10,284 nucleotides of DNA from Actinomycetota bacterium (GTDB lineage Bacteria > Actinomycetota > Humimicrobiia > Humimicrobiales > Humimicrobiaceae): positions 1 to 10,284 of the forward strand of contig JAMCVO010000234.1 of assembly GCA_023475715.1 (NCBI GenBank). The letters are read 5' to 3'. Both the position numbers and the translations under genes were made by a program. Under the pieces are notes generated by a model, which worked only from the letters and a program-made list of their open reading frames with translations, had not been told where the DNA came from and did no database searches. This document shows positions 1-6,886 of this stretch, in pieces; positions within the stretch are counted from its first letter, which is position 1; every line of letters begins with the position of its first letter.

Positions 1-174
1 AAAGATTTGTTCGAAAAAAAAGGAATACTGGTCTTAGCTGCCAGTATGTCCGGACTCGCAGAAGAAGCTCCTCAGGCTTATAAGGATGTAAGTAAAGTTG
101 TGGAAGTTACTCACAATGCAGGTATCTCTAAAAAGGTGGCAAAGCTCGAGCCCATGGGAGTAATCAAAGGGTAA
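1..174 (+). CDS. rtcB: RNA-splicing ligase RtcB, C-terminal end (5' part outside window)
   Basis: The open frame from base 1 to TAA at 172-174 encodes the last 57 residues of a protein. The ending ([30 protein letters not shown]) matches the highly conserved C-terminus of RtcB ligases. RtcB joins RNA ends carrying a 2',3'-cyclic or 3'-phosphate to 5'-OH ends, using GTP and Mn2+, in tRNA splicing or RNA repair. The catalytic metal and guanylylation sites lie upstream and cannot be checked here. The gene ends about 250 bases before the next operon, so it appears to be a separate transcription unit. The family call rests on the tail motif alone but is very characteristic. Confidence 0.9.
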   Translation, partial: KDLFEKKGILVLAASMSGLAEEAPQAYKDVSKVVEVTHNAGISKKVAKLEPMGVIKG

Positions 175-211
175 AAATAGCTTTAACCCAGACAATCTTC
201 TTTTCCTTAAG

Positions 212-248
212 ATTTTATTAATTTTCCTATAATAATTAATAAAATTTT
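212..248 (+). terminator. AT-only hairpin after rtcB, possible terminator
   Basis: A perfect 12-base inverted repeat (212-223 with 234-245) flanks a 10-base loop and is followed by TTT and a further T-rich run. The stem consists only of A-T pairs, so it is weaker than a classic intrinsic terminator. It sits 37 bases past the rtcB stop, where one would be expected. In DNA this AT-rich such a dyad could also arise by chance. Confidence 0.35.
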
Positions 249-319
249 CAAATTTTTATTAAATATGTTATAATTTTCAAATTATTTACAATATTCAATA
301 AAAAATTAAAAAAAATGTT

Positions 320-396
320 AAATTCTTAGAAAATACTATAAATTTTTAAGAAAATAAGAATTTTATTTAATTTTTTTTAAATTTTTCATTTATACT
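320..396 (+). promoter_or_regulatory. AT-rich promoter region of the synthase operon
   Basis: Bases 175-422 hold no gene and are almost entirely A and T from about 230 on. A good -10 hexamer (TATACT, 391-396) would start transcription about 20 bases before the first ATG. No good -35 is seen at the right spacing; an AT-rich UP-like tract lies there instead. A 9-base inverted repeat (320-328 AAATTCTTA with 355-363) flanks 26 bases just upstream and could be an operator, but chance is a real alternative at this composition. Confidence 0.3.
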
Positions 397-422
397 AAAA
401 ATATATTCAAAGGAGCATTTAG

Positions 423-1637
423 ATGAGAGGTTTGGAAGTGCTTACAGAATTTTCCAAAAAGGCAGGCGCAAGACTTGAACCAAAGAAAATAAAAATAGAT
501 GATACAACGCTGCGTGATGGGGAACAGACAGCGGGAGTTGTATTTGCAAATGATGAAAAAATACACATCGCAAGAATGCTTGATAAAATTGGTGTTCACC
601 AGATTGAGGCCGGTATACCTGCTATGGGTGGGGATGAGAAAGATGCAATAAAGGCAATAGCTTCGTTAAATTTAGGCTGCAGTATCCTTGCCTGGAACAG
701 AGCAGTGAGATCCGATATAGATAATTCTATTGAATGTGGAGTTGACGCTGTTGCAATATCGGTATCTTCATCTGATATTCATATTGAGCATAAGCTGCAA
801 AAAAGCCGCGAATGGGTACTTGAGAGCGTGAAAACTTCTGTAGATTATGCAAAGGGTTTTAATCTTTACGTTTCTGTAAATGCTGAGGATGCATCAAGAT
901 CAGACATGGAATTTCTGCTGCAATTTGCAAGGACCGCAAAAGAAATGGGGGCTGACAGGTTAAGGTATTGTGACACACTCGGCATTCTTGATCCTTTTGA
1001 AACTTTTATGAGAGTTAAGACTATTATAGATATTATCGGAATTGATGTTGAGATGCATACACATAATGATTTCGGTATGGCAATCGCAAATGCCATAGCA
1101 GGAATAAAAGCAGGTGCAACATATGTAAATACAACAATCAATGGTCTTGGTGAAAGAGCAGGCAATGCTTCTTTTGAAGAATTCGTTATGGCCCTGAAAT
1201 ATCTTGAGAATGTTGACCTTGGCATAGATACTCATCTTTTCAGGGAAATTTCGGAATATGTTGCAACTGCATCAGGAAGGTTTATACCTGTATGGAAACC
1301 GGTAGTGGGTGCCAATTTGTTTCTATATGAAAGTGAAATCAGGGCCACTAATGTAATGAAAGATTCAAGTACTTTTGAGCTTTTTGGACCGGAAGACGTA
1401 GGGCTTGAAAGAAAAATAATACTTGGCAAATACTCCGGAGTCAATACGGTTCTTTCCAAATTGAACCTGCTTGGTTATAAGGCAACTCCCAAAGAGGCTG
1501 AAGAAATTGCCGATATAATAAGGGCCAAATCTATTGCTATGAAAAGATCGCTGTATGACAGCGAGATTGCTGAAACATATAAATCCTACAAGGGCGGCGA
1601 CAAGCACGAGAAAAAACAAAATGGCAGGGAGGCTTAA
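423..1637 (+). CDS. NifV/LeuA-type acyltransferase (homocitrate or Re-citrate synthase-like), subunit with intact TIM barrel
   Basis: This 404-residue protein belongs to the DRE-TIM metallolyase family, which condenses acetyl-CoA with a 2-oxoacid. The barrel site is complete: TTLRDGEQ at 28-35 (catalytic R31, metal ligand D32), SSSDIH at 115-120, AED at 154-156, CDTLG at 183-187, the metal pair H212/H214 in HTHND, and GLGERAGN at 241-248. The C-terminal subdomain is degenerate: the usual HESGIH reads YESEIR (302-307), losing both histidines, and GKHSG reads GKYSG (335-339). A lead of about 22 residues precedes the conserved core. The ATG follows AAAGGAG (409-415) with a 7-base gap. It abuts its paralogue with no gap. 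No nif genes are in view, so a nitrogenase-cofactor role is not supported. Substrate (2-oxoglutarate or oxaloacetate) is unresolved. Family certain, function inferred. Confidence 0.9.
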   Translation: MRGLEVLTEFSKKAGARLEPKKIKIDDTTLRDGEQTAGVVFANDEKIHIARMLDKIGVHQIEAGIPAMGGDEKDAIKAIASLNLGCSILAWNRAVRSDIDNSIECGVDAVAISVSSSDIHIEHKLQKSREWVLESVKTSVDYAKGFNLYVSVNAEDASRSDMEFLLQFARTAKEMGADRLRYCDTLGILDPFETFMRVKTIIDIIGIDVEMHTHNDFGMAIANAIAGIKAGATYVNTTINGLGERAGNASFEEFVMALKYLENVDLGIDTHLFREISEYVATASGRFIPVWKPVVGANLFLYESEIRATNVMKDSSTFELFGPEDVGLERKIILGKYSGVNTVLSKLNLLGYKATPKEAEEIADIIRAKSIAMKRSLYDSEIAETYKSYKGGDKHEKKQNGREA

Positions 1638-2795
1638 ATGATAACAGAAATCAAAGATAAAAGTTATATAAACATAATAGACACGACTTTAAGAAACGGT
1701 GAACAGACCGCTGGTGTAGTATTTTCAAAGCATGAAAAAATTAGGATTGCAAAACTGCTTAATGAAGTTGGAATTCCTGAAATTGAAATCGGAACACCTT
1801 CATTGGGTCCGGCTGAGAGAGAGATTATTAAAGAAATAATAGCTTCAAAACCTAACAGCAAGTTATTCACTTACTGCGAAGCCGATCCTGCCAATATTGC
1901 ATATGCTTTAGAATGCGGTATAAAAAATATAATCATCAATATTTCAACATCTGACCTTCATCTTAAAGTAAAATATGGCAAGACCCGGACTTGGGCTTTA
2001 AACCAGTTAAGGGAAACAATAAGCGAGGCAAAAAGCAACGGGCTTGATTTTATCGTAAGTGCCGAAGATGCAACCAGGACAGATCTTGAGTTCCTGCTAA
2101 AAATGATAAATATTGCTAAGAAAAAAGGTGCTTACAGGTTCAGAATTTGTGACACAGTCAGCAGGTTTGACCCCTTCAGAACTTTTCTTTATATTAATAC
2201 AATACTTAATACTATTGCCTTTCCCATAGAAGTATATAATCACAATGATTTCGGTATGGCAACAGCCAATGCTATGGCAGCGGTCAGAGCTGGAGCTTCC
2301 AGCCTAGTCACAAGCGTAAATGGTCTTGGAGAAGGGACAGGTAATGCTGCACTCGAAGAAATTGTAATGGCGCTGAAATATCTGGAAGATGTTGATCTTG
2401 GGATGACAACATCAAAGTTCAGGGAACTTTCTGAATATGTTGCAAAAGCTTCAGCAAGAGCAATTCCCGTTTGTAAAGCGATTGTAGGTACCAATGTTTT
2501 TGCTCATGAATCAGGCATACATGCCGATGGAGTCCTGAAGAATCCTAGAAATTATGAAGTCTTTGAACCAGGGGAAGTTGGTCTCACCAGGCAACTTGTA
2601 GTCGGGAAGCATTCAGGTTCTCATACAATATTGCATAAATTTAAAGAATTCGAAATAGATTTAACAGACAAAGAGGCCAATGACATACTTGCGATGGCAA
2701 GATCAATGTCTGTTGATTTAAAAAGGCCGCTTTTTGATAAGGAATTGATATATATTTATAAGGATTATCAGGAAAATAAACAGGCGGAAGTTTAG
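1638..2795 (+). CDS. NifV/LeuA-type synthase paralogue with degenerate metal site and intact HESGIH subdomain
   Basis: This 385-residue paralogue aligns end to end with the preceding protein. Its barrel site is damaged. TTLRNGEQ (16-23) has N20 where the metal-ligating Asp/Glu should be. The HxH pair reads YNH (200-202), so the first His is lost. DTVG reads DTVS (172-175). GLGERAGN reads GLGEGTGN (229-236), losing the Arg. The C-terminal subdomain is textbook: FAHESGIHADGVLKNP (288-303) and GKHSG (323-327). I therefore infer that it is inactive alone and supplies the linker/C-terminal subdomain to the preceding subunit. The split NifV-omega/NifV-alpha of Clostridium pasteurianum is a precedent for two genes sharing this job. 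Its ATG directly follows the upstream TAA; AGGGAGG (1626-1632) lies inside the upstream gene, implying coupled translation. Family certain; partner role inferred. Confidence 0.9.
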   Translation: MITEIKDKSYINIIDTTLRNGEQTAGVVFSKHEKIRIAKLLNEVGIPEIEIGTPSLGPAEREIIKEIIASKPNSKLFTYCEADPANIAYALECGIKNIIINISTSDLHLKVKYGKTRTWALNQLRETISEAKSNGLDFIVSAEDATRTDLEFLLKMINIAKKKGAYRFRICDTVSRFDPFRTFLYINTILNTIAFPIEVYNHNDFGMATANAMAAVRAGASSLVTSVNGLGEGTGNAALEEIVMALKYLEDVDLGMTTSKFRELSEYVAKASARAIPVCKAIVGTNVFAHESGIHADGVLKNPRNYEVFEPGEVGLTRQLVVGKHSGSHTILHKFKEFEIDLTDKEANDILAMARSMSVDLKRPLFDKELIYIYKDYQENKQAEV

Positions 2796-2808
2796 AAAGG
2801 GGGTATTT

Positions 2809-4074
2809 TTGAAGACTATTGCTGAGAAAATATTAAGTGCCCATGCCGGCAGGAATGTCAGGGCCGGAGACATAGCAGTTGTAGATGTCGATGTAGTAAT
2901 GGCCCAGGATGGGACAGGACCTCTTACTGTAAGCCAGATAAAAAAACTTGGTTTTAATAAAGTTGCAAACCCTGCAAAATCTATTTTTTTTATAGATCAT
3001 GCTGCGCCAAGCCCCAGAAAAGAGCTTTCTGATTCCCATAAAATCCTGAGAGATTTTGCAAAAGAAAGCGGGGCCAGGTTAAGTGATATAGGTGAAGGAG
3101 TATGCCATCAGATTCTTGTTGAATCTTATGTCTGCCCGGGGGATGTTGTCATCGGCGCAGATTCTCATACCTGCACTTCAGGTGCGCTTGGGGCTTTTGC
3201 GACCGGAATGGGATCTACAGATATTGCAGTAGGGTTTGCCCTTGCAAAAACATGGCTTCTGGTACCACAAACTATAAGAGTTAATTTTAACGACAAATTA
3301 GGCAGGGGAGTTTATGCCAAAGATCTGATTATTTATCTGATAGGAAAAATAACTGCCGATGGTGCTACTTATAAAGTGTTTGAATTTAATGGAAGCGCCA
3401 GCAGCAAACTTACAATGGAAGACAGATTCACCATTTCAAATATGGCTGTTGAGGCCGGAGCAAAAACAGGAATATTCGCAGCAGATGAAATAACAAATCA
3501 ATTTCTCAGTCAGCAGGGAAGAGCTAAATGCTTTAAGGAAATAAAAGCTGATGAAGGAGCAAAATATGAATCTGAAATTAATATAGATTGCAGCGAAGTC
3601 GAACCCATGATATCAATGCCTCATACTGTAGATAATACGATACCTGTCAGCAAAATTGATAAAGTTAAAGTGGATCAGGTTTTGATTGGCACATGCACTA
3701 ATGGCAGGTTGAGCGATCTAAAGATTGCTGCCGGAATACTTAAGGGTAGAAAAGTCGCTGATGATGTCAGGTTGATTGTAGTGCCGGCTTCCAAGGGTGT
3801 GTATTTAGAAGCCTTGCATGCAGGAATTATTGAAACTTTAATTGAAAGTGGGGCGGCAGTCATCTCTCCCGGATGCGGACCCTGCGTAGGCGTTCACCAG
3901 GGGATACTTGGAGATGGAGAAGTATGCCTTTCCACACAGAACAGGAATTTTAAAGGCAGAATGGGAAATCCGGATGCATTCATATATCTATCATCACCGG
4001 CAACTGCTGCATGGAGCGCAGTGAAAGGTTTTATTGCTGATCCCAGGGAGGTGCTACAGCGAAATGAAAAATAA
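2809..4074 (+). CDS. Aconitase-family hydro-lyase large subunit (LeuC/homoaconitase type)
   Basis: This 421-residue protein is the usual length for bacterial/archaeal LeuC2/HacA-type large subunits, which isomerise 3-isopropylmalate, homocitrate or citrate through a [4Fe-4S] cluster. Cluster cysteines are C296 in GTCTNGR and C356/C359 in GCGPC. Other family motifs are [12 protein letters not shown] (27-38), [10 protein letters not shown] (116-125) and a C-terminal GRMGNP (384-388 region). It starts at TTG (2809), chosen because AAAGGGGG (2796-2803) lies 5 bases before it and the reading MKTIAEKI fits the family N-terminus. It lies 13 bases after the synthase paralogue and overlaps the small-subunit gene by 11 bases. 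Motifs do not decide the substrate; the operon points to homocitrate or citrate rather than isopropylmalate. Confidence 0.92.
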   Translation: MKTIAEKILSAHAGRNVRAGDIAVVDVDVVMAQDGTGPLTVSQIKKLGFNKVANPAKSIFFIDHAAPSPRKELSDSHKILRDFAKESGARLSDIGEGVCHQILVESYVCPGDVVIGADSHTCTSGALGAFATGMGSTDIAVGFALAKTWLLVPQTIRVNFNDKLGRGVYAKDLIIYLIGKITADGATYKVFEFNGSASSKLTMEDRFTISNMAVEAGAKTGIFAADEITNQFLSQQGRAKCFKEIKADEGAKYESEINIDCSEVEPMISMPHTVDNTIPVSKIDKVKVDQVLIGTCTNGRLSDLKIAAGILKGRKVADDVRLIVVPASKGVYLEALHAGIIETLIESGAAVISPGCGPCVGVHQGILGDGEVCLSTQNRNFKGRMGNPDAFIYLSSPATAAWSAVKGFIADPREVLQRNEK

Positions 4075-4639
4075 AAATAGCGCAAAGATTAAAAATGAAA
4101 GCGCAGGCTTTAATGGTACTGATAAAAACAACAAAGGTAACAGTATTATACGGGGCAGAAGTTTTAAATTTGGCGATGACATATCAACAGATCTTATTGC
4201 ACCGGGCAGATATTTTCATTTAAGATCAAACCTTCCTGAACTTGCAAAACACGTACTGGAAGATGCAGATCCGGAATTTGCTTCCAAGGTTAAACCCGGT
4301 GATATTGTTGTAGGTGGAAGAAATTTTGGCCTGGGTTCAAGCAGGGAACATGCCCCTATAATTATGAAGATCGCAGGCGTCGGAGCAGTTCTTGCAAAAT
4401 CCTTTGCCGGATAATGTCATAGAAACAGTATAAATATAGGTCTTCCCGTACTTATATGCGACACTGACAAAATAGATGAGCAAGATATGCTTGAAATTGA
4501 TTTAAGAAAAGGTGTTATACGTAATTTAACAAAAAATTTGGAAATTGGATTCAACCCACTTCCAGAAGTAATGATTAAGATATTATCAGACGGTGGCTTG
4601 GTTAATCATATAACTAAAAATAAGGGGTTTAACTTATGA
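4064..4639 (+). pseudogene. Aconitase-family small subunit (LeuD type), interrupted by an in-frame TAA at codon 117
   Basis: The frame from ATG 4064 to TGA 4637-4639 would encode 191 residues of a LeuD/homoaconitase small subunit, the swivelling partner of the large subunit. Visible motifs are FGDDISTD (36-43), [10 protein letters not shown] (substrate-loop region), [13 protein letters not shown] and [13 protein letters not shown] at 4412-4414 stops translation after residue 116, inside the conserved SFARIFYRN segment, which here reads SFAG-stop-CH-RN. The frame resumes without a shift (RNSINIGLPVLI to the end), so codon spacing is unchanged. The altered bases belong to a 20-base copy of sequence from the dehydrogenase gene. 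A Lys/Asn-rich lead of about 27 residues precedes the domain. AGGGAGGTG (4045-4053) precedes the ATG by 10 bases. The final ATGA overlap with the next gene shows a once full-length, coupled gene. It may be a true nonsense change or an assembly error. Confidence 0.85.
4404..4423 (+). repeat. 20-base direct repeat, copy 1 (inside the small-subunit gene, carries the stop)
   Basis: TTGCCGGATAATGTCATAGA occurs here and again, base for base, at 4786-4805 on the same strand. This copy contains the TAA (4412-4414) that breaks the small subunit. It is read in a different frame from the second copy, so shared protein function cannot explain the identity. Confidence 0.9.
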
Positions 4640-5727
4640 AACATGTAATTACTTTGATACCCGGCGATGGCACAGGTCCGGAAATTTCTGCTGCAACTGT
4701 CAGAGTTGTAGAAGCTACAGGTGTAAATATCGACTGGGATATCGTAAATGCCGGAGCTGAAGTTTATGAAAAAGAAGGAACCGTATTGCCGGATAATGTC
4801 ATAGAGTCACTTAAAAAAAATAAGGTGGGTCTGAAAGGTCCCATTACCACACCAGTTGGCGCCGGATTTAGAAGCGTCAATGTTGCAATGCGAAAGCTTT
4901 TCAATCTTTACGCATGTGTGCGGCCATGCAAAAGCTATAGAGGCGTAAGAAGCAGATATGAAAACATCGATCTTGTTATCATAAGGGAAAACACCGAAGA
5001 TCTGTATGCAGGAGTAGAATTTGAGCAGGGTAAAAAAGAAACAGTTGATTTAATCAGATATATGGGAAAAATAAATACAACTCCAATAAGGATTGACAGT
5101 GGCTTATCTATAAAACCAATCTCAATTACGGGCTCAGAAAAGATAATAAGGTTTGCTTTTGAATATGCAAGAAAAAATAAAAGGAGAAAAGTTACGGGTG
5201 TTCATAAAGCAAATATAATGAAATATACTGACGGGCTTTTTTTGGAAATTTTCAGAAAAATTGCTGCCGAGTATCCTGATATAGAATCTGAAGACAGGAT
5301 TGTAGATAATATGTGTATGCAGCTTGTCCAGAAACCTGAACTCTATGATGTGATGGTATTTCCTAATTTGTATGGCGATATAGTTTCGGACCTGGCAGCT
5401 GGTCTTATTGGTGGTCTGGGAGTGGCCCCTGGCGGAAATATTGGCGATGAGCTGGCCTTATTTGAGCCTACTCACGGGAGTGCCCCAAAATATAAGGGGA
5501 TGAATAAGGTTAATCCTACGGCACAGATGCTTTCTGCTGTTCTTATGCTGCGCTATATCGATGAGGAGAAATATGCCGATTTAATGGAAACTGCAATAGC
5601 AAGGGTTATAAGCGAAGGCAGGAATGTAACTTATGATATGAAGCCAAATCCTGCTGACCCTTCAGCCGTCGGAACAACCCAAATGGCAGATGCCATCATA
5701 GAGAAGATAAAGGAATTAAAACAATAA
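4636..5727 (+). CDS. Isocitrate/homoisocitrate dehydrogenase family (beta-decarboxylating)
   Basis: This 363-residue protein oxidises and decarboxylates a (homo)isocitrate-type substrate to a 2-oxoacid. Family motifs include IPGDGTGPE (8-16), LKGPITTP (66-73), RENTEDLYAG (117-126), VHKANIMK (189-196) and NLYGDIVSD (244-252; D248 and D252 bind metal). Substrate loop S80-x-N82-xxx-R86 with R96 and R117 matches the isocitrate enzymes (E. coli S113, N115, R119, R129, R153), which favours isocitrate. K285-Y286 and V292 correspond to the E. coli NADP-site residues K344, Y345 and V351, and Y333 to Y391; R395 is not matched. NADP use is therefore plausible but unproven. It is the last gene of the operon. 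Its ATG overlaps the small-subunit TGA as ATGA, and AAGGGG (4622-4627) lies 8 bases upstream. I see no clear terminator after it. Confidence 0.92.
   Translation: MKHVITLIPGDGTGPEISAATVRVVEATGVNIDWDIVNAGAEVYEKEGTVLPDNVIESLKKNKVGLKGPITTPVGAGFRSVNVAMRKLFNLYACVRPCKSYRGVRSRYENIDLVIIRENTEDLYAGVEFEQGKKETVDLIRYMGKINTTPIRIDSGLSIKPISITGSEKIIRFAFEYARKNKRRKVTGVHKANIMKYTDGLFLEIFRKIAAEYPDIESEDRIVDNMCMQLVQKPELYDVMVFPNLYGDIVSDLAAGLIGGLGVAPGGNIGDELALFEPTHGSAPKYKGMNKVNPTAQMLSAVLMLRYIDEEKYADLMETAIARVISEGRNVTYDMKPNPADPSAVGTTQMADAIIEKIKELKQ
4786..4805 (+). repeat. 20-base direct repeat, copy 2 (inside the dehydrogenase gene, probable donor)
   Basis: This copy is identical to 4404-4423. Here it is read as LPDNVIE, residues 51-57 of the dehydrogenase, in a segment with normal family spacing ahead of LKGPITTP. 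It is therefore probably the original sequence, and the small-subunit copy the derived one. Confidence 0.85.
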
Positions 5728-5826
5728 AGAGCTTCAACCATATTCATATAAAAAAATAGTTCAAATAATTTTATATTCGATTAACGTATTATCATCCACG
5801 GTATTAATAATAGCTAGAGTGTAATC

Positions 5827-5851
5827 GGTTCGAATCCTTCTTCCCCAGCCA
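5827..5851 (+). other. 3' end of a tRNA-Gln gene (att-site scar or relic)
   Basis: GGTTCGAATCC followed by TTC, TTCCCCA, G and CCA reproduces the T-loop, 3' T-stem, 3' acceptor strand, discriminator and encoded CCA of a bacterial tRNA-Gln. By memory of typical sequences it has one difference in 25 bases (usual acceptor TACCCCA). The match stops at the 5' T-stem: bases 5822-5826 do not pair with CCTTC. No D-arm, anticodon arm or 5' acceptor TGGGG is present upstream. It is thus not a functional tRNA. Such 3' fragments are typical of attachment sites left when an integrase inserts an element into a tRNA gene. Confidence 0.6.
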
Positions 5852-5875
5852 AAGTATTTCTAAAAGATATGATTT

Positions 5876-6160
5876 TTATTCTCTATGATATCCGGCAGGA
5901 TCTCTATAGTAGTTTTCATGGCTTCCAATCATTATAAGATTTAAAACATCATTTTCAAATTCATAAGCCAATAAGAAAAGCTGTTTTTCAATATGGAATT
6001 TATATATCCTTACATTTCTAAAGACTCCCTTTTTTTCCTGACCTATTCCTGGATTTACCGATATTTTTTTAATCTCTTTATCAAGCACCCTGGTCTGATC
6101 CTTGTGGAGCCTTTTCTTTTGTTTTTCAAAAAGAGGTGATTGAAATATTTTAATTTCTAA
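5876..6160 (-). pseudogene. RelE/ParE-family toxin remnant without start codon or antitoxin
   Basis: Read on the minus strand from 6160, the open frame encodes about 94 residues. It begins KIFQSPLFEKQKKRLHKDQ, with VRIYKF, FLLAYEF and IGSHENYYRD toward the end. This is the full layout of a small RelE/ParE-type mRNA endonuclease toxin. The conserved N-terminus directly follows TAA (6161-6163) and holds no ATG, GTG or TTG before residue 27. The first usual start is GTG at 6088, which would drop the first helix. The C-terminus drifts after YYRD (PAGYHRE). No antitoxin frame lies upstream (that side holds the HD gene) or in the short space downstream. I read it as a decayed, orphan toxin; initiation at ATT/ATA is a minor alternative. 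Confidence 0.6.
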
Positions 6161-6232
6161 TTATGATAGGAAGAATTAGACCAGATATAAGAGAATAAAA
6201 GATCAGAGATTAAAAAATAATTGGAGGATAAG

Positions 6233-6724
6233 ATGAACAAAGAGCTAAAAAATGAAATAATTAAAAAGATGATTACATATTTTGATTACGACAACAACCA
6301 TATTAATCATACTTATCGAGTTCTTGATTATGCGGAAGAAATTTCATATATTGAAAAGGGAGATCTGGATATAGTAATTTCTTCGGCTATTTTGCATGAT
6401 ATAGGAATTCCAGACTGTAAAAAGAAATATAAATCAACCGAGGGACAGCTCCAGGAGATAGAAGGTCCAACGGTTGCAAGAGAAATCCTTGAAAGTTTGA
6501 GTATAAATGAAGAAATAATAAAAGAAGTTTGTGAAATTGTCGGCAGCCATCATAGCCCGGGTGAAATCGAGACTATGAATTTTAAAATAGTGTGGGATGC
6601 TGATTGCCTGGTTAATTTGCCTGATTTTTATGATATTAAAGATAAGGCAAAGCTAGCTGAAATTATAAATAAAACTTTCATGACTAAATCGGGCCTTAAA
6701 AAAGCAAAAGAAATATATTTATAG
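6233..6724 (+). CDS. HD-domain metal-dependent phosphohydrolase-like protein
   Basis: This 163-residue soluble protein carries the HD-superfamily signature: H26 (HTYRVLDYA), H55-D56 in LHDIG, H106-H107 in GSHHSPG and D122/D124 in WDADCL. Proteins of this size and layout usually hydrolyse nucleotides or other phosphate esters with a divalent metal; the substrate cannot be told from sequence. I chose ATG 6233 because TTGGAGG (6221-6227) lies 5 bases before it. The in-frame TTG at 6221 is part of that ribosome site and cannot be the start. The gene appears intact and stands alone between two degraded genes, with no clear operon partner. Confidence 0.82.
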   Translation: MNKELKNEIIKKMITYFDYDNNHINHTYRVLDYAEEISYIEKGDLDIVISSAILHDIGIPDCKKKYKSTEGQLQEIEGPTVAREILESLSINEEIIKEVCEIVGSHHSPGEIETMNFKIVWDADCLVNLPDFYDIKDKAKLAEIINKTFMTKSGLKKAKEIYL

Positions 6725-6755
6725 TCCAATTATAATATTTTTAATAACTAAGTTT

Positions 6756-6865
6756 ATGGAAATTGGAAAAACTCTTTATGCTCAAAAATTTTCAGTTAAA
6801 AAAAGTCCAGCAGCCTTTCTGAGGCAAACAAAGAAAGGATATATAAGCTTATCGAGCTTCAATAA
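6756..6865 (+). pseudogene. Decayed YdeI/OmdA-family gene (internal deletion plus frameshift)
   Basis: The stretch begins MEIGKTLY, the stereotyped N-terminus of YdeI/OmpD-associated (PF13376-type) proteins. It jumps directly to AQKFSVKKSP, which in the family lies far downstream in a region like YAQRFSPRR. A one-base loss near 6806-6812 then shifts the frame, after which SEANKERIYKLIELQ continues the family pattern to TAA at 6863-6865. About 50-60 central residues and the C-terminus are missing. No ribosome site precedes the ATG. Each match is short and made from memory, but three pieces in the right order make the call plausible. No function remains. Confidence 0.55.
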
Positions 6866-6886
6866 ATAATATTAAATCAAAATCTT

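Noticed and set aside
866..1225. Long minus-strand frame inside the first synthase gene, and similar antisense frames at 1365-1619, 2240-2494, 3675-3863, 8739-8993 and 9219-9458
   Set aside because: All lie opposite well-supported genes, carry no family motifs and are mirror images of coding bias.
423..2795. Nitrogenase-cofactor (nifV) operon
   Set aside because: No nif gene is present and the synthases are followed by hydro-lyase and dehydrogenase genes, which would consume homocitrate.
4034..4063. Upstream TTG start for the small subunit
   Set aside because: ATG 4064 follows AGGGAGGTG at good spacing; the extra codons overlap the large-subunit gene and add nothing family-like.
4412..4414. 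Recoding or programmed frameshift in the small subunit
   Set aside because: The stop is TAA, the frame is unshifted on both sides, and the 20-base copy from the dehydrogenase gives a simpler mutational or assembly explanation.
5821..5851. A complete tRNA gene
   Set aside because: Only the T-loop to CCA part is present; the 5' T-stem does not pair and no anticodon or D-arm is upstream.
6221..6232. TTG start giving four extra residues to the HD protein
   Set aside because: These bases are the ribosome binding site (TTGGAGG) for ATG 6233.
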